This document shows, one piece after another, positions 13,150 to 24,084 of a stretch of DNA of 64,000 nt. The stretch comes from Eretmocerus hayati (Eukaryota; Arthropoda; Insecta; Hymenoptera; Aphelinidae): the NCBI GenBank assembly GCA_029851415.1, contig CM056741.1, forward strand, positions 69,864,282 to 69,928,281. The letters are read 5' to 3'. Below the pieces are notes generated by a model. The model was not told where the DNA came from and did not search any database. It saw only the letters and a list, made by a program, of their open reading frames with translations. A program made the position numbers and the translations under genes. Positions within the stretch are counted from its first letter, which is position 1. Each line of letters opens with the position of its first letter.

Positions 13150-13565
13150 CTGGTCAGAATACACTTATGGAAATGTAGTTCGTCCAGGCCAACTCAATAT
13201 CGACTTGACATGTCTATCGCAGTTTAGGGTAAGTATCAGCTAAACGTCGAGATCAGATACATGGTCACAGTAGGGACTGTCGTGTCTATTCATTGCATTC
13301 GCGGGTAATCAATCCAATGGATACATTCGGAACTGCCGATTATAATAGCTTCAGTTTTATCTGGTTTGAGCTCAATCGGATTCTATCTTGCCTCATCATA
13401 GACTCGATTTGCATCCTCGTTTACTTTAGCTATACACTCGTGCAGATCTGATTCAAAACAATGCGTGTATATAAGTAGGTCATCGGTGTAAATACCTGCT
13501 TTCGCATGATATCAAACACGAGTTAGGTCATTGATGAAGATTGTGAGCCTGGGAAGTGATTAGTC
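13150..13565 (-). pseudogene. Degenerate LINE reverse-transcriptase fragment
   Basis: Read on the minus strand, one frame gives, in order, LTIFINDLTRV, a stop, then GIYTDDLLIYTHCFESDLHE (the Y-x-DD catalytic motif of reverse transcriptase, codons at 13479-13490, with T in place of the usual A), then NEDANRVYDEAR, a stop, and ELKPDKTEAIIIGSS (about 13329-13370). After a further stop and a frame change, LTLNCDRHVKSI follows near 13210. This order, palm motif then LKP-KT-AIIFGSS then NLGV...HVKSI, is that of non-LTR retrotransposon RT domains in the Jockey/CR1/I-like groups. Several in-frame stops and at least one frameshift show that it is dead. Both ends of the element are missing. It abuts the repeat cluster at 13137. 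Family assignment beyond LINE is inference. Confidence 0.82.
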
Positions 13566-15879
13566 GGTCATTTATCCACCATCTGGTGTATTTTGACTCG
13601 TTGTGCGGCATACAGAAGAGTAGATGTTGTATCCACCACCATCGAAATGATTGTAAACTATATCAACTTGCTCCAGATTCTAATGAAGGATGAGTAGGCT
13701 TAGTTCAAAATGTTCACTCTTGTACAAATGAGACTTTTGGACCCATTTCACTGAGTCAGCTCGTTTGATCATACCTCAACGATTCACACTGATGACACAA
13801 GCATTCGATTTCAATTTCATAGAAGTTCATGGAATGAATTTCTTTCACGCTCCCGCACAAAATGTTCAACTCACTGATCGACAGACTCGCGACTTTAATC
13901 GCACATATTTCAAGCGTGAACGAGAAGTCCAATTCTTCATTTCAGTGACAGTCTCTCTCTAGTACGACGACTACGGAAGGAGCAGAGGTTGGCTCGATTT
14001 GCCTGTGGCAGATGAAGCAGAAAAAACTGCGGAACGTCGAGAGAGAGAGAGGTAGAGAGAAAAATCGAGGGTACGACGAGCGAATAAAGTAAGGAGCAAC
14101 GTCGGAAATGTAGGCAGATATATCCGTGAGAGATTCCATGAAAATTGGTGAGATATGCATGGTGAAGTTAAAATGTCGAGAGTAAGAGAGAGAGAGAGAG
14201 AGAGAGAGAAAGCCTTGTCGTCGTACTACTGGTCTCCCGAGACATGCGCAAATCTCAACGCATAGTATATATTATAATGCGATGGCGATGAAAAACGAGA
14301 AAGCTTATATACTGGATGAGTGAAGGAAATAGCAAAAAGAGAACGTGCTCGCGGGGTATAGTGCGGCAATGCAAGAACAAGCAGCTGGAATTGTGGGTAT
14401 TTACTGTAATCTCATTCTTCCGCTCATCCCTGCTTGCTCCGTATATATACGCCCTGCATTCTTTATCTTATCTTTGCTCCTTATACTCCATTCTATATCT
14501 CCGTAGCTCTGGCTACCGAAACAAGTGTTTTTCATAAGATGCATAAAGTATGCTCAAATCGTAGAGTTTGGAGGGAGAATTTTTGCATACCAAGTCTCTC
14601 GTTTCTGTAATCCTCCAAGTCGAGCTATGGGTTGGAAAGTTCACTGAAAAGAATGTTTGCAAGGCACATCGATAAACTTTTGTTGAAGCTCGCGATATTC
14701 GATATGCCTCTCCGCAATGTTCATAGAGAAACTGTATTCCTTCGTTGAGTTTGTGCCAATTACTTTTTTCAACTGTAACTGCAAATCCGGGTGAATCTGG
14801 ACAACGGGGTGACTTGGTAAGCCAGTTCACCATCACCGTAAGAATGAGGATGTTACAAAGTCGCCCTCGTTCACGATGTCATGCTTTGCAGTGTTGTATC
14901 TGCTCGCACAAATTGTTCAATTCTTGCGCGATGCCGTTTGTTGTCATCGCGTTGATCACGTGTCAACACGATGCAATCGGGTCATTTGGCAGATGGTATT
15001 GGACTTTTCGAATTCAGGGTCCGCTAACATACAAGAGGGATATTTGTGAAAAATGTGCTGTGCTTTTCCCATGGGAATGCATTAACTCACGCACACAGCG
15101 TATTTCAAAGAATACATTCTAGGAATATTGAAACCGGATTACTCAACAAATTCTTGTGGGGAACAGTCATGTTGGTGTTTCGCGGAAAACTCACATGCCT
15201 ACGCGAATTCGATAAATTTCCATTGAAGTTAGTTCCAAAATCATCATCATCACCTCTTATTGATTCGGATGGTAGCTCAAATATAGAATTTTGATCTCAA
15301 TCTGATCCAATTTACCTCTATATTTATTAATTATGAATAATTGGAGTGAGTTTGCTCTCCATGCAGATTCTAATAGTCATATACATTCGATATTCCTCGC
15401 AATCACTCGAGAGATTCTCATTGTCAGTTTGTGTTATCACTAACGAGCAACGCTACCACTCGAGTTCATGCAAAAATTTGTCCGTTCGACGTTTTGCTAT
15501 GTATATAATGCAAATAAATCGTCCGGTACGACTGTCACGAGAGTGGTGCGCATCAATGACCGATCAATCGCATTTATTAGTCGGCAAGCAATGTCATCGA
15601 GGTATGAAATATCAAAGCATATTTGTGCTCGGCTGGTTCCCAAAGCTCTTTATCTCTCATGAAAATTATCGAGAACGATGCTCTCGTCCTCGCCGAAAAA
15701 TGCATCAGCAGTATCGTACACCCGATGCTTCTCTTTCCCTCTTCATTAGCGTTTACACTAGCCACAGTTATTAGGATTCAATATCACTTTCCCGCGTACA
15801 CATAAGTCTCAACGCGTGTACCTTTCCATCACGCAGCAACGCTACTATCAGACGAATATGCACTATCCTATACATCGTG
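13566..15879. other. Non-coding DNA, no gene recognised
   Basis: I see only short unrecognised open frames and simple sequence. The minus-strand frame at 14513-14836 (107 codons) has no motif I can name. Confidence 0.45.
14185..14209 (+). repeat. (AG)n microsatellite
   Basis: About 12 AG dinucleotides, preceded from 14040 by interrupted GAGAGA tracts. Confidence 0.9.
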
Positions 15880-17460
15880 AGCCGACGATCAAAGATTTCA
15901 TTTTATACGCACAGCAGCATCTGTACCTCGTCGCTTCGCGTGGGTACGAAAAATGCGCTCACTTGGCGCAACCTTCGGTCTTTCACCAGGAACGTTAGAG
16001 AAGAGAAATCGGGCACTCTACGCATCGAGAGAGCCAGTTCTACACTTGGGAGGAAAAATCCAGGGCCATAGCCAAGAGAAAACGAGAGAGAGAGACAGAA
16101 GGGGGTTAGGGAATGATGGCGAAGCTCGAGCGAGCTTTCGTTCTCCAGCTCGCTCTCGTTTCATAATTAAGCCGCCGAGACGCTGGATTTTGATGGCCAC
16201 TAAAAATGTCGCGCTGTATGAGCGCCGCGAGGGGTGAAGCTGCCGAGTACTACGCTCACCCCTCGTACCTCGCTCCCTCGAGTGCTTAAAGAGTGAGTCT
16301 CGACATCGTCGCGCCCGTATACTCTGCACTACAACCGCGTAGGCCCCCACCCTCTCTCTCATTCTACTCCGCAGACCTCGCTCCGTGTACGCAACAGCTC
16401 GCTGAGGCTGAAGCCGATATTAGCGATACTCCGGCCCGTAAAGAGCCGAGGCCGGCACATCAACGAAGGCGTCAATTCCAGTCACTTTACCAACCCTTTA
16501 CTTGCCGCGTCTCTCTCTCTCTCTCTCTCTCTCTTTTTCCTCGCGCGAAGCCCGGACCAGTAAATATGCACCAACGCGAGCGTTTCGCTTCGTCGCTCGA
16601 AAGCATACGGGCAGACGCGTTGGCCCTTGCTTCTCTCTAATGTGGGCCATTCGAAAATTAACGCTGCCCGCCATCAGAGAGACAGAGCACCATCAGCGAG
16701 CAAGTAAGAGAGAGAGAAAAATTCGCGCTCGCAGGGGCTGATGGAGGGTGCGCTAGCGCCACGGCCACCGGCTGCTGAGGGTCTAAATTATGACGCTGTG
16801 CAGATTCGAATTGTTGAATTAGAGGAGACGAGCCTGAGAGCAGCGGGGTATGACGCGGAAAATGTGCTGGAGCGGCCCCCTATATCCCACTCCCGGCCAA
16901 CGACGACGCTTCACATATTTTCCCGAGAGCAGCCAGAGTCCGTCCCTCAAGGGGTCGCTTGCTCGGTCGCTCGGCTAACCACCAAGCGCGCCTCGCGCTG
17001 ATGAAATTTCGGTGAATAAGTTTGATTTGCAAGTTTGCTCCCTGTCACCCGTTCCTAACCCTTTGCGCTCATTACATTTTTCCCTACAACGAGATATAGG
17101 GGGAAGAACGGTCGATCGATACATCGCGCTCCCGTACGCGTCGGAGCGAGATTTGTTCGATCGGACATTATAATTTCGTGTACAGCTCGTTCTGAGCAAA
17201 GTTGGAAGGTGGGATTGTCAGCGCGTTCACAATGCGGTTCGCCGTGAAACATGAGCGCGCGCGTCTGCTACATCTCCAGAGACTTAGCGATGTTCGACAT
17301 GAAATTAACTCGGAATAGAATAGCCAATCGTGTAATTGCTCGCTCAACGAATTGAGAGCACGATGTCACGGCACATGCCCTCCACAAAGGAATGCCTGCA
17401 TGTTTCTAATTACGCGCGCCAGATGGAATGATTACCCGAAAATGAGAGCTGCGCAGCCAG
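15880..17460. other. CpG-rich, G+C-rich block 1, possible regulatory DNA
   Basis: This stretch has far more CpG (GCGCG, GCTCG, CGAGCG words) and G+C than its flanks, together with CT/GA tracts and TAATTAA-type words. Open frames such as 16741-17001 (86 codons) exist but none shows a family motif. Arthropod genomes with little CpG depletion often show such blocks near promoters or enhancers of developmental genes; applying that here is inference. Confidence 0.35.
16510..16534 (+). repeat. (CT)n microsatellite
   Basis: About 12 CT units inside CpG-rich block 1. Confidence 0.9.
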
Positions 17461-17465
17461 AGCGG

Positions 17466-17485
17466 CACACACACACACACACACA
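17466..17485 (+). repeat. (CA)10 microsatellite
   Basis: Ten uninterrupted CA units at the right edge of CpG-rich block 1. Confidence 0.9.
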
Positions 17486-19000
17486 TAGACACATCACAGG
17501 GTATTACAATCCCTCTTCGCTACTCTAATTTAATGAGTTCATTATCTAATGAACAGCTGTGAAATGCACGACATCCCTTACAATTCTTTTTTCCATCATC
17601 CCTATACGCATTGCCATATTGTTCCATTTTAACTGCGCAGAACTAGAGGGATGTAACATACATCAACGGACTCATCCTTGCTCATTTTCGTGATCAATAG
17701 GATTAAAGCTACGTCAAATTCCTACCCAAGTTCAGCGGTTTGATCCAATGGGAATGAAAGTTCCTTTGGAGGACCCACTCTCTCACTAGAATTAAGCATA
17801 CTATGATTCTTTTCCTCGTCGGGTATTTCGAAAGGTAAAAAGTTCAGCTGATAATGTGAATCAAAGTCATACTCAAGTTCAAATAATTTGAAATTCCGTG
17901 GGATCGAAAATTTAAAAATACACTCATTTTGGATTTCCCGAGAGTTGCTGACGAACACATTATTCCTCATCCTCTTGTGCTTCTGCAGAAACTATAAAAA
18001 CTCAAATTATGATTCTTTGTAACGTGTATCCGTAACCTAAATTGATGTGCTCACAAATCCATATTATGCATTCGAAATGGTGCATTTGAAACAAGATTTC
18101 GTCGATTCAAGAGTAAAATGCCTGAGAAGGAATCCTCACATTCTGTCCATTAATACTTTGAAGGAGATTCTGCTTTTTGAATACAAAAATCATGTTTGTA
18201 CCTAGGAACTCCTCACAGACGAAATTGTACCACTATATTTCATTAAAAAAATGTCGCAAAGAGTACGGCCGTCCTCCAAATAGCTCTTCAGCTGCTAAAG
18301 CAAAGCAGCGAGAGAAAATTTCGAGGGATTGCTCCCATAACCCTACAATTTCCGCTTCATCCTCTTCCGTTTTTCCTTACCGTCCTTGTATTACCGGAAA
18401 GAGATAACAAAAGCGTAGTTAAGACTCACGATTCCTCGTTTCTCAGACCCCCACAGTTTTGTGAACTAATGTATGCGTTGAAGCTCTTGCATTTTTTTCT
18501 ACCCTCTCTTTGTCCGACCCTCAATTTTTCACGAATTTCAGCCCCGTCGCCTCTTCCAGCCTCCAATCCCTATCAAGACGTTGACTTAAGCCGTGCCTTC
18601 GCTAATGTACAATCAGACAGAGTTGACTAATTCTTTCAAGCAAATGCGTTCCAACTTTTTTTCATCCCGGTATCGCAGCAATTCACCATCGCACAGATAA
18701 CAGGCTTGATTGTCGACATGATCTAATTACTCTCCTTATCATTTTTGTGAGAGATGGTCTCTTGCATTAATTAAAAATTCAAACAACCAAAGTATGGCAT
18801 CTGAGTTTTTCTTCTCGTTGAAAGTTGTGAGAGCTCAGCAGTTATTTGATATAAGAATTCTTGAACGACAGGTACCATACTTGGAGATAGATATGTCGCA
18901 GGCTCTTGGTGAAATCAGCTCCTTCATTAAAATCCTAAGCTCTTCTCGAAAAGCCAGCCGTTTGTGCCAGCGTTTATCCCTTTCACTTCGTTACAGCATC
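17486..19000. other. Non-coding DNA, no gene recognised
   Basis: AT-rich with short unrecognised open frames only. I see nothing else. Confidence 0.45.
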
Positions 19001-19069
19001 GACCTAGCTTTTTCGAGAAAAGATTGAATCGGTCAATCTTTTTATAAAAAGGTCAAACCGAGCTAGGTC
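19001..19069. repeat. Nested double stem-loop
   Basis: GACCTAGCT (19001-19009) pairs with AGCTAGGTC (19061-19069). Inside that, AAGATTGA (19020-19027) pairs with TCAATCTT (19033-19040) across a 5-base loop. It lies just left of the foldback at 19130 and may be its outer edge or an independent structure. Confidence 0.65.
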
Positions 19070-19129
19070 CTTAGAGTACACTTGGTGGAAACGAATACTT
19101 TCCGAAGGTGTCGAACCTCAAACCACGTG

Positions 19130-19890
19130 ACTTCCTGTAATTCTAATCGGAGGTTAGACACGTGGAACATGTTGTTGTTAAGCAGCGTAGGTAAGCCAGT
19201 CAAAATGCACTTTAAATTCAAGAAGAATGAGAACTGAGATTGTATCGGCTCAATCATCTTTTTCCCCGTGAAAAACGAAAAGATTATGAAAATTGTCCTG
19301 AAATCGATACATCAAGAGAATATTCAACAATATAATTCATCAATTAGCTTCACTATTGTAAGTAGACTCAAGTCTCGAGTTCTCAACTGTTTACTTCAAT
19401 TTGGCTTCAAAAGGGCTAAATCGAGCCACTCATCCATCAATTTTCTTGTTTGTATCAACTTTTATATTGATTTTATATTCATAATTCTTCAATCTCACAG
19501 AAAATGATAGGATAGATAGGTCGATATAAGTGGAGTTCTCTTATTGATTCGAGAGCACACTTTTCATAAAATTCCACAATGTTCTATTTCGAATTTTGAT
19601 CGTGAGTGTCTGGATTTGGTCCTTATGAAGCTAAGATAAAGCGAATGACTGAGAACTCGAGATCTGAGTCAATTCAAAACACTGAAGCTAAATGATCAAT
19701 CATATTGTTGAATATTTTCTCGCATGTGTCGATTTTAGGACAATTTCCATATTTAAAATCTATTTGTTTTCCATGGAGGAAAAAGACGATTGAGCCGATA
19801 GAATCCGAGTTCTTTATCTTCTTGGATTGGGAGTGCGTTCTGACTGATTCACTAATGGTGGTTAACAACAACATCTTCCGTGTTAAACCT
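19130..19890. repeat. Foldback element, about 760 bp
   Basis: The left arm (about 19130-19420) matches the right arm (about 19610-19890) in reverse complement. Landmarks include GATTGAGCCGATA, TTAACAACAACAT, GGAAATTGTCCT/GAAAATTGTCCT, ATATTCAACAATAT and CTCGAGTTCTCA. The arms are moderately diverged. Because of the inversion, similar 60-70-codon frames appear on opposite strands (minus 19063-19257, plus 19705-19917, sharing IEPI-S-F and VNNN-F words). They probably reflect repeat homology and not genes. Confidence 0.7.
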
Positions 19891-20030
19891 GTGTTTTGGA
19901 CCAGCGAAAAGCTCTAAATGTGCGTACACGGCGACAAGAACACTCTGTCACCGATTTTCATCACTTATTTTGAAAGAATTGAGACAGTTCAGCTCCAATC
20001 CATCAGAATTAGACGTAGCTTTTAGTGCAT

Positions 20031-20265
20031 TTTGAAGATCCTAAGACAAGCTTCAAAATGAGCTTAAATACGTTGGCAATTATTGAGATAGACCAGAGTT
20101 GTTGGGGAAATGGCTTAATGGGGGTAAGTTGGGTACACCATTTTATAAACTCTAAAAACTCTTAAAACAAGCTTTAATATGAGCTAAAGCATGTTGGAAA
20201 TCGTTGAGTTAGACCAAAAATATTGAGAAAATGGCCTAATGAGGGCAAGTTGGGTACACTTACTT
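20031..20265 (+). repeat. 119-bp direct duplication
   Basis: Two diverged head-to-tail copies share AAACAAGCTT/AGACAAGCTT, GTTGGAAAT/GTTGGCAAT, TTGAG-TAGACCA, AAATGGC-TAATG and AAGTTGGGTACAC, the last at about 20128 and 20247. This is non-coding. Confidence 0.75.
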
Positions 20266-20269
20266 TATT

Positions 20270-21293
20270 AATTTTACTCTGTGCTTTTGTTGAGAAAGAA
20301 GAGGCGACTTTCACAGAACACGAAGCTGCAGCTAAATATCAAGAGGCTATTTAACGTGATTAGAGCTCAGAGAAGAGTCAAGATCCGAGCCAGAATCTCA
20401 AGTTGTTCCGAATATTCCTTTTCCGTGTATTACCTAAGTCTTATTCCTGTAGGAAATTCCGCGGAAACCGTTTTTTCAACTTCTCGAAACTCCCATTTAC
20501 GCCATTTTTCAACCTCACATTTCAATGTAGGACTTACTGGTTTTTCACAAGAAAATAGTCTAGAGCAGATTCTTCTACATTTTTTCTCCTAAGTACTCCT
20601 CAAGACCTCGAATAGAGCGATCCAAAAATATTCTATTATGGATAATCATCGGATTTCCCACCATAATATGATGTGTTGGGGCTACGAACAAATAGGACTT
20701 TCGAGATGAAGTGAAAGAATGGTTTTCCTCGTATCCACTGTATATAAGTCTTCTTGCATAAAAATGGGGATGAAAAACGAATTTTCATAATTTGGACGTG
20801 AAATGCCGGTTCAAAACGCGGTTTTAGAGTTCTCATGATGAAAACTCTTGATTGCCCTTGCTCGCAGACTCAATCCGGGCGCGAAGGACTCATTGCTCTC
20901 GCTTTGCTTGGTGGATAAACTACTCTAGCACTTTGTTCATGTGCACGCGCTCAGGTCAATAATCTATTACTAGATTGATTTTTTCATCAGGTCATAAGTG
21001 TGCTGAACCGCACCCCGGTATGGTTTGCTGCATTTAAATTGAATATTGAGAAGTTGCCTTTCTCCCAACGAAAATCCAGAGACGGGAATGCATACCTACC
21101 AAAAGCATGAAAAGTTCTTTGATAAAAAAACAGTGGGAAAATGATTGTTCCATCACTGTGCGTTAATCATCTATTTCGAGCGGAATCATTCCGTTAACTT
21201 GTTTAATGATCATCAAATTGAATTAGTGATGTAAGCTAAAAGATTAGCAAGAATGCTTAAAAATACACAACGTTTTTCAAAGATTGAGATTAC
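20270..21293. other. Non-coding DNA, no gene recognised
   Basis: Short unrecognised open frames only (for example 20281-20592, 103 codons, basic N-terminus). No repeat is evident. Confidence 0.45.
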
Positions 21294-21309
21294 AAAAAAA
21301 AAAAAAAAA
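21294..21309 (+). repeat. Poly(A) run of 16
   Basis: Sixteen A on the plus strand. On the minus strand it is the T tract that ends the tRNA-like unit. Confidence 0.9.
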
Positions 21310-21394
21310 TTTCCTACCCGGGCGCGAATCTCGGCGAATGCAACTTTGATGACTGCGAGGGATGCTACGACATTACCACTATGCCACCGAATCT
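21310..21394 (-). ncRNA. tRNA-like Pol III unit (tRNA pseudogene or SINE head)
   Basis: On the minus strand, TGGCATAGTGG (21386-21376) fits the tRNA internal A box and GAGATTCGCGCCC (21332-21320) fits the B box (GGTTCGANNCC) with a few changes. The two start about 54 bases apart, longer than a plain tRNA. Downstream the strand runs into 16 T (21309-21294 on this strand), a strong Pol III terminator. I cannot draw a clean cloverleaf or assign an anticodon. A tRNA-derived SINE head or a decayed tRNA is the likeliest reading. Such heads (GGTGGC-TAGTGGTAA ... TCGC) are common in insect SINEs. Confidence 0.6.
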
Positions 21395-21399
21395 ATAAC

Positions 21400-21969
21400 T
21401 TAAGCTAGCTGAAAAGCCGCACAAACTCATCGGCCCCTACGGCGGGACTTGAGTTTTACACAGTTTCACACGTTGGTTTTGAGGTAAGGTTTAGCTGTGA
21501 CTCTGATATTTACTAATCAAATAATCTTCGGGAACAGAAATTGTTGTCCGCCCTTTCATCAAGTTATTATTCACAGAATCAAATTGACAAACGAGATAAG
21601 CAACAAGCATGAACACGCCCCCGAGACCACGACCGCTGCACAATAATAAAGAGTGCAAGCGGTCACTCGACACACGTCTCTCGCATGGTACAGAAATGCG
21701 CCACGTGGCTGGGGCATGCCCGTCGTTTTCTTTGGTATACCTCTTCTGCCTCGCTGGGGCAGAAACGCACTAGGCGCAGCGGAGCTTTGGCACCAGTAGA
21801 ACGGTCGCGAGCCACCCCAGTGTTGCAGCTCAAAATGAGCCAGTAGTCTCTCAGTGTAATAACAATATCCATAATGGGAGCAACAATAGCATGAACAATT
21901 GTTATGGTTGGATCGAAATAATTGTAGAGGAGGCAAAAGAAGTCAGATAGATCCGAAATATTTTTTGGC
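21400..21969. other. Non-coding DNA, no gene recognised
   Basis: A minus-strand frame at 21571-21936 (121 codons, Cys-rich) is open, but I see no recognisable domain and overlapping frames exist. Confidence 0.4.
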
Positions 21970-22547
21970 TGTTATTGTGTCATGGAGCAGGTCTATAGAT
22001 CTGCTAAATAGCTATAGCTCCATGCCTACAAGTAGCTATTTCAAGATTCTATGCAACTAAACGCCACTAACCGCACGTGCAAGACTCAATAGCTGTGACT
22101 CAGAGGCGCCAGTCTAGAGCCTTCTAGAATGATCGAGAACGAGCGCACTGACGCAGGAATGCGCGAGAACACAGGCGCCGACACGCATTTTACCGCGGCG
22201 CGAGAACTAGTATAAATACGGTACAAAAGCCGCGGGCAGCGTTTCTAGAATCACAGTCGACCACGTAAGCTCGAAGCGTAGGCTCCGCGATTAGCAGCAT
22301 TCCAGGACGAGTAGTCTCAGCCCTTGATACTCTCGTCCCATCGTAGAATCAGTAAAATAACGAACGGTTGTAACAGTCTCTCTCTCTCGGATTTATAACT
22401 TACCTTTGAATAGAATCTACACTGCACTCAATATCTTGGGCTTATCATTCAGAGAATACCTTGCACCCCATTTTACTGACCCGACGGTCTGGTAAGGATA
22501 GAATAGAACGCTTAGCACATGAACCTGAAGAATTCTGGTTCATAACA
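21970..22547 (+). mobile_element. Probable solo LTR, 578 bp
   Basis: The segment begins TGTTAT and ends ATAACA, a perfect 6-bp inverted terminus of the LTR type. The word TTGG lies just outside on both sides, separated by one C on each side (21965-21968 and 22549-22552), which may be a 4-bp target duplication. Inside are a TATA box (22211-22218) and, upstream of it, CpG-rich DNA with TTCTAGAA (22122-22129) and GAGAAC-type words. There is no gag or pol on either side, so it would be a solo LTR. Alternatively it is an isolated heat-shock-like promoter, since TTCTAGAA resembles a heat-shock element. Orientation is set by the TATA box. Confidence 0.5.
22211..22218 (+). promoter_or_regulatory. TATA box of the LTR-like segment
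   Basis: TATAAATA follows CpG-rich DNA and precedes TCACAGTC (about 22250), a plausible arthropod initiator roughly 30-40 bp downstream. It would be a Pol II core promoter within the LTR. Confidence 0.5.
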
Positions 22548-22564
22548 CTTGGAATCTTTCTACG

Positions 22565-24010
22565 CACTAGAAGATTATTGTTTAAATAATTTGTTTAAAC
22601 AATTTTTTCAACAAAAATTTTTAGTTCCATTTTGATTATGTTAAATCAACCGTTGCAATGTAGTGTGATGGAAACAGTGACGGGGATTGTTTATTCATTG
22701 TTAAAAACGATTGTTCAAACAAATCTCCTAGAAATCGAGCTCAAAGACATCTCATAGGAAATTGAGTCAAATTAGTTGAATTTTGACGTAAAATTCAGTA
22801 GACTTCCAATGAATTGAGACGAGAATGGATGTTCCACAGTTTCTATGAGCGCAGAATCAGTTTGACCTTATTTATTGTTGTTGTTGTTGTTGTTGTTGTT
22901 GTTCAGAGAATTATCCAAATCAAGCGGTAAAAACAACGATGGTTGTTTTGGCTTGCCTTTAAAAGCCACTGAGAATCGATAAAATATGTCCGAGCTAGTC
23001 CCTCTGAGGAGCTCCTCAATACGCACTAGAAGCTAGTATATTTTTTGAACAATTTGTTTATGAAATTTGTTTAAACAATTTTTTATGAACAAATGTAAAC
23101 AATTCAATTTCAAGCACGTTGAATGAACCGTCGAAATGTACTGCAGCGGGAACAATGATGAGGATTGTTCATTGTTGGAACTAATTGTTTAAACGAATTC
23201 CCTAGTACTCAAGCTCAAAGAGATCTCATAGGAAATTGAGTTAAATCAGTTGAATGTCGACGTTGGATTCAGTGAACTTCCAATGAATTGAGACGAGAAC
23301 AGATTTTCCACAGTTTCTATGAGCGCAGAATCAGTAAGATCCATTGTTCTTATTATTGTATAGAGAAATATCCAAATAAAGCGGTGAAAACAAGCATGGT
23401 TGTTTTAGCTTGCCTTCAAAAGCCATTGAAAATCGATCAAATGTGTCCGAGCTAGTCCCTATAAGAAGTTCTTCACCCTCAAGCTGAGATCTCGATTGTT
23501 TAAAGAATTTATATAAACGATCCATTTATCAAGATTTGCTTGAACAAGTGGCGTCCGATGAATCACCAATTACATGGTTATTGTTGGTATATCAAATTCA
23601 CCATTGCAAACTGGTGAAATGCCATCAGAGTTGCTAATCACGGATTCGTTCCCGGAATCGATTGTTGATACATAGTCCCCAAAGATTCAACAAAGAGATT
23701 CTTATATGAGATTGGACGGATGAATCCTAGTTCTGAGTTCAGTGTCTTCCGAAGTATCAAAATGCGAACGGAGTTTTCATTAATTTTTGAGTGATACAAA
23801 ATCAGTAAGATCCCACTCCATTCACCGTTGTTAATAAGGATATTCATCTCACACGCGGAAATTAGAAGGGTTTGCTCTGAAATTGTACGAACAGCCATAG
23901 AGACCACGAAACCTATCGAGCATATGTCTTCTTCCCTGCGGATGACCATCAAAACTCCTTCTCAACTTAAAGCTGAGTTCGCTATTATTTTAACAATCAG
24001 CTTGAACTAT
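22565..24010 (+). repeat. Three tandem units of about 472 bp
   Basis: The unit starts with GTTTAAACAA-rich sequence and contains CATAGGAAATTGAGT, CTTCCAATGAATTGAGACGA and TTTCTATGAGCGCAGAATCAG. The last landmark falls near 22834-22860 and 23308-23334, 474 bp apart. ATCAGTAAGATCC recurs 471 bp later, in a more diverged third copy (23802). Each unit also carries GTCCGAGCTAGTCCCT in copies one and two. TTGTTTAAAC palindromes mark unit starts. There is no open frame of note, so this is local satellite-like amplification. Confidence 0.8.
22875..22903 (+). repeat. (TTG)n microsatellite inside tandem unit 1
   Basis: About nine TTG units. The equivalent place in unit 2 has TTATTATTG instead, so the tract expanded after the duplication. 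Confidence 0.9.
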
Positions 24011-24084
24011 TTCATTGAGTAATTTCTCCAAGTAATCTATATCTATATCAACCGCTCTCTCTCTCTCCCTATCTTTCTTTTATC

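Noticed and set aside
19063..19917. Two homologous 60-70-codon frames on opposite strands
   Set aside because: They fall on the two arms of a foldback; the similarity is explained by the inverted repeat.
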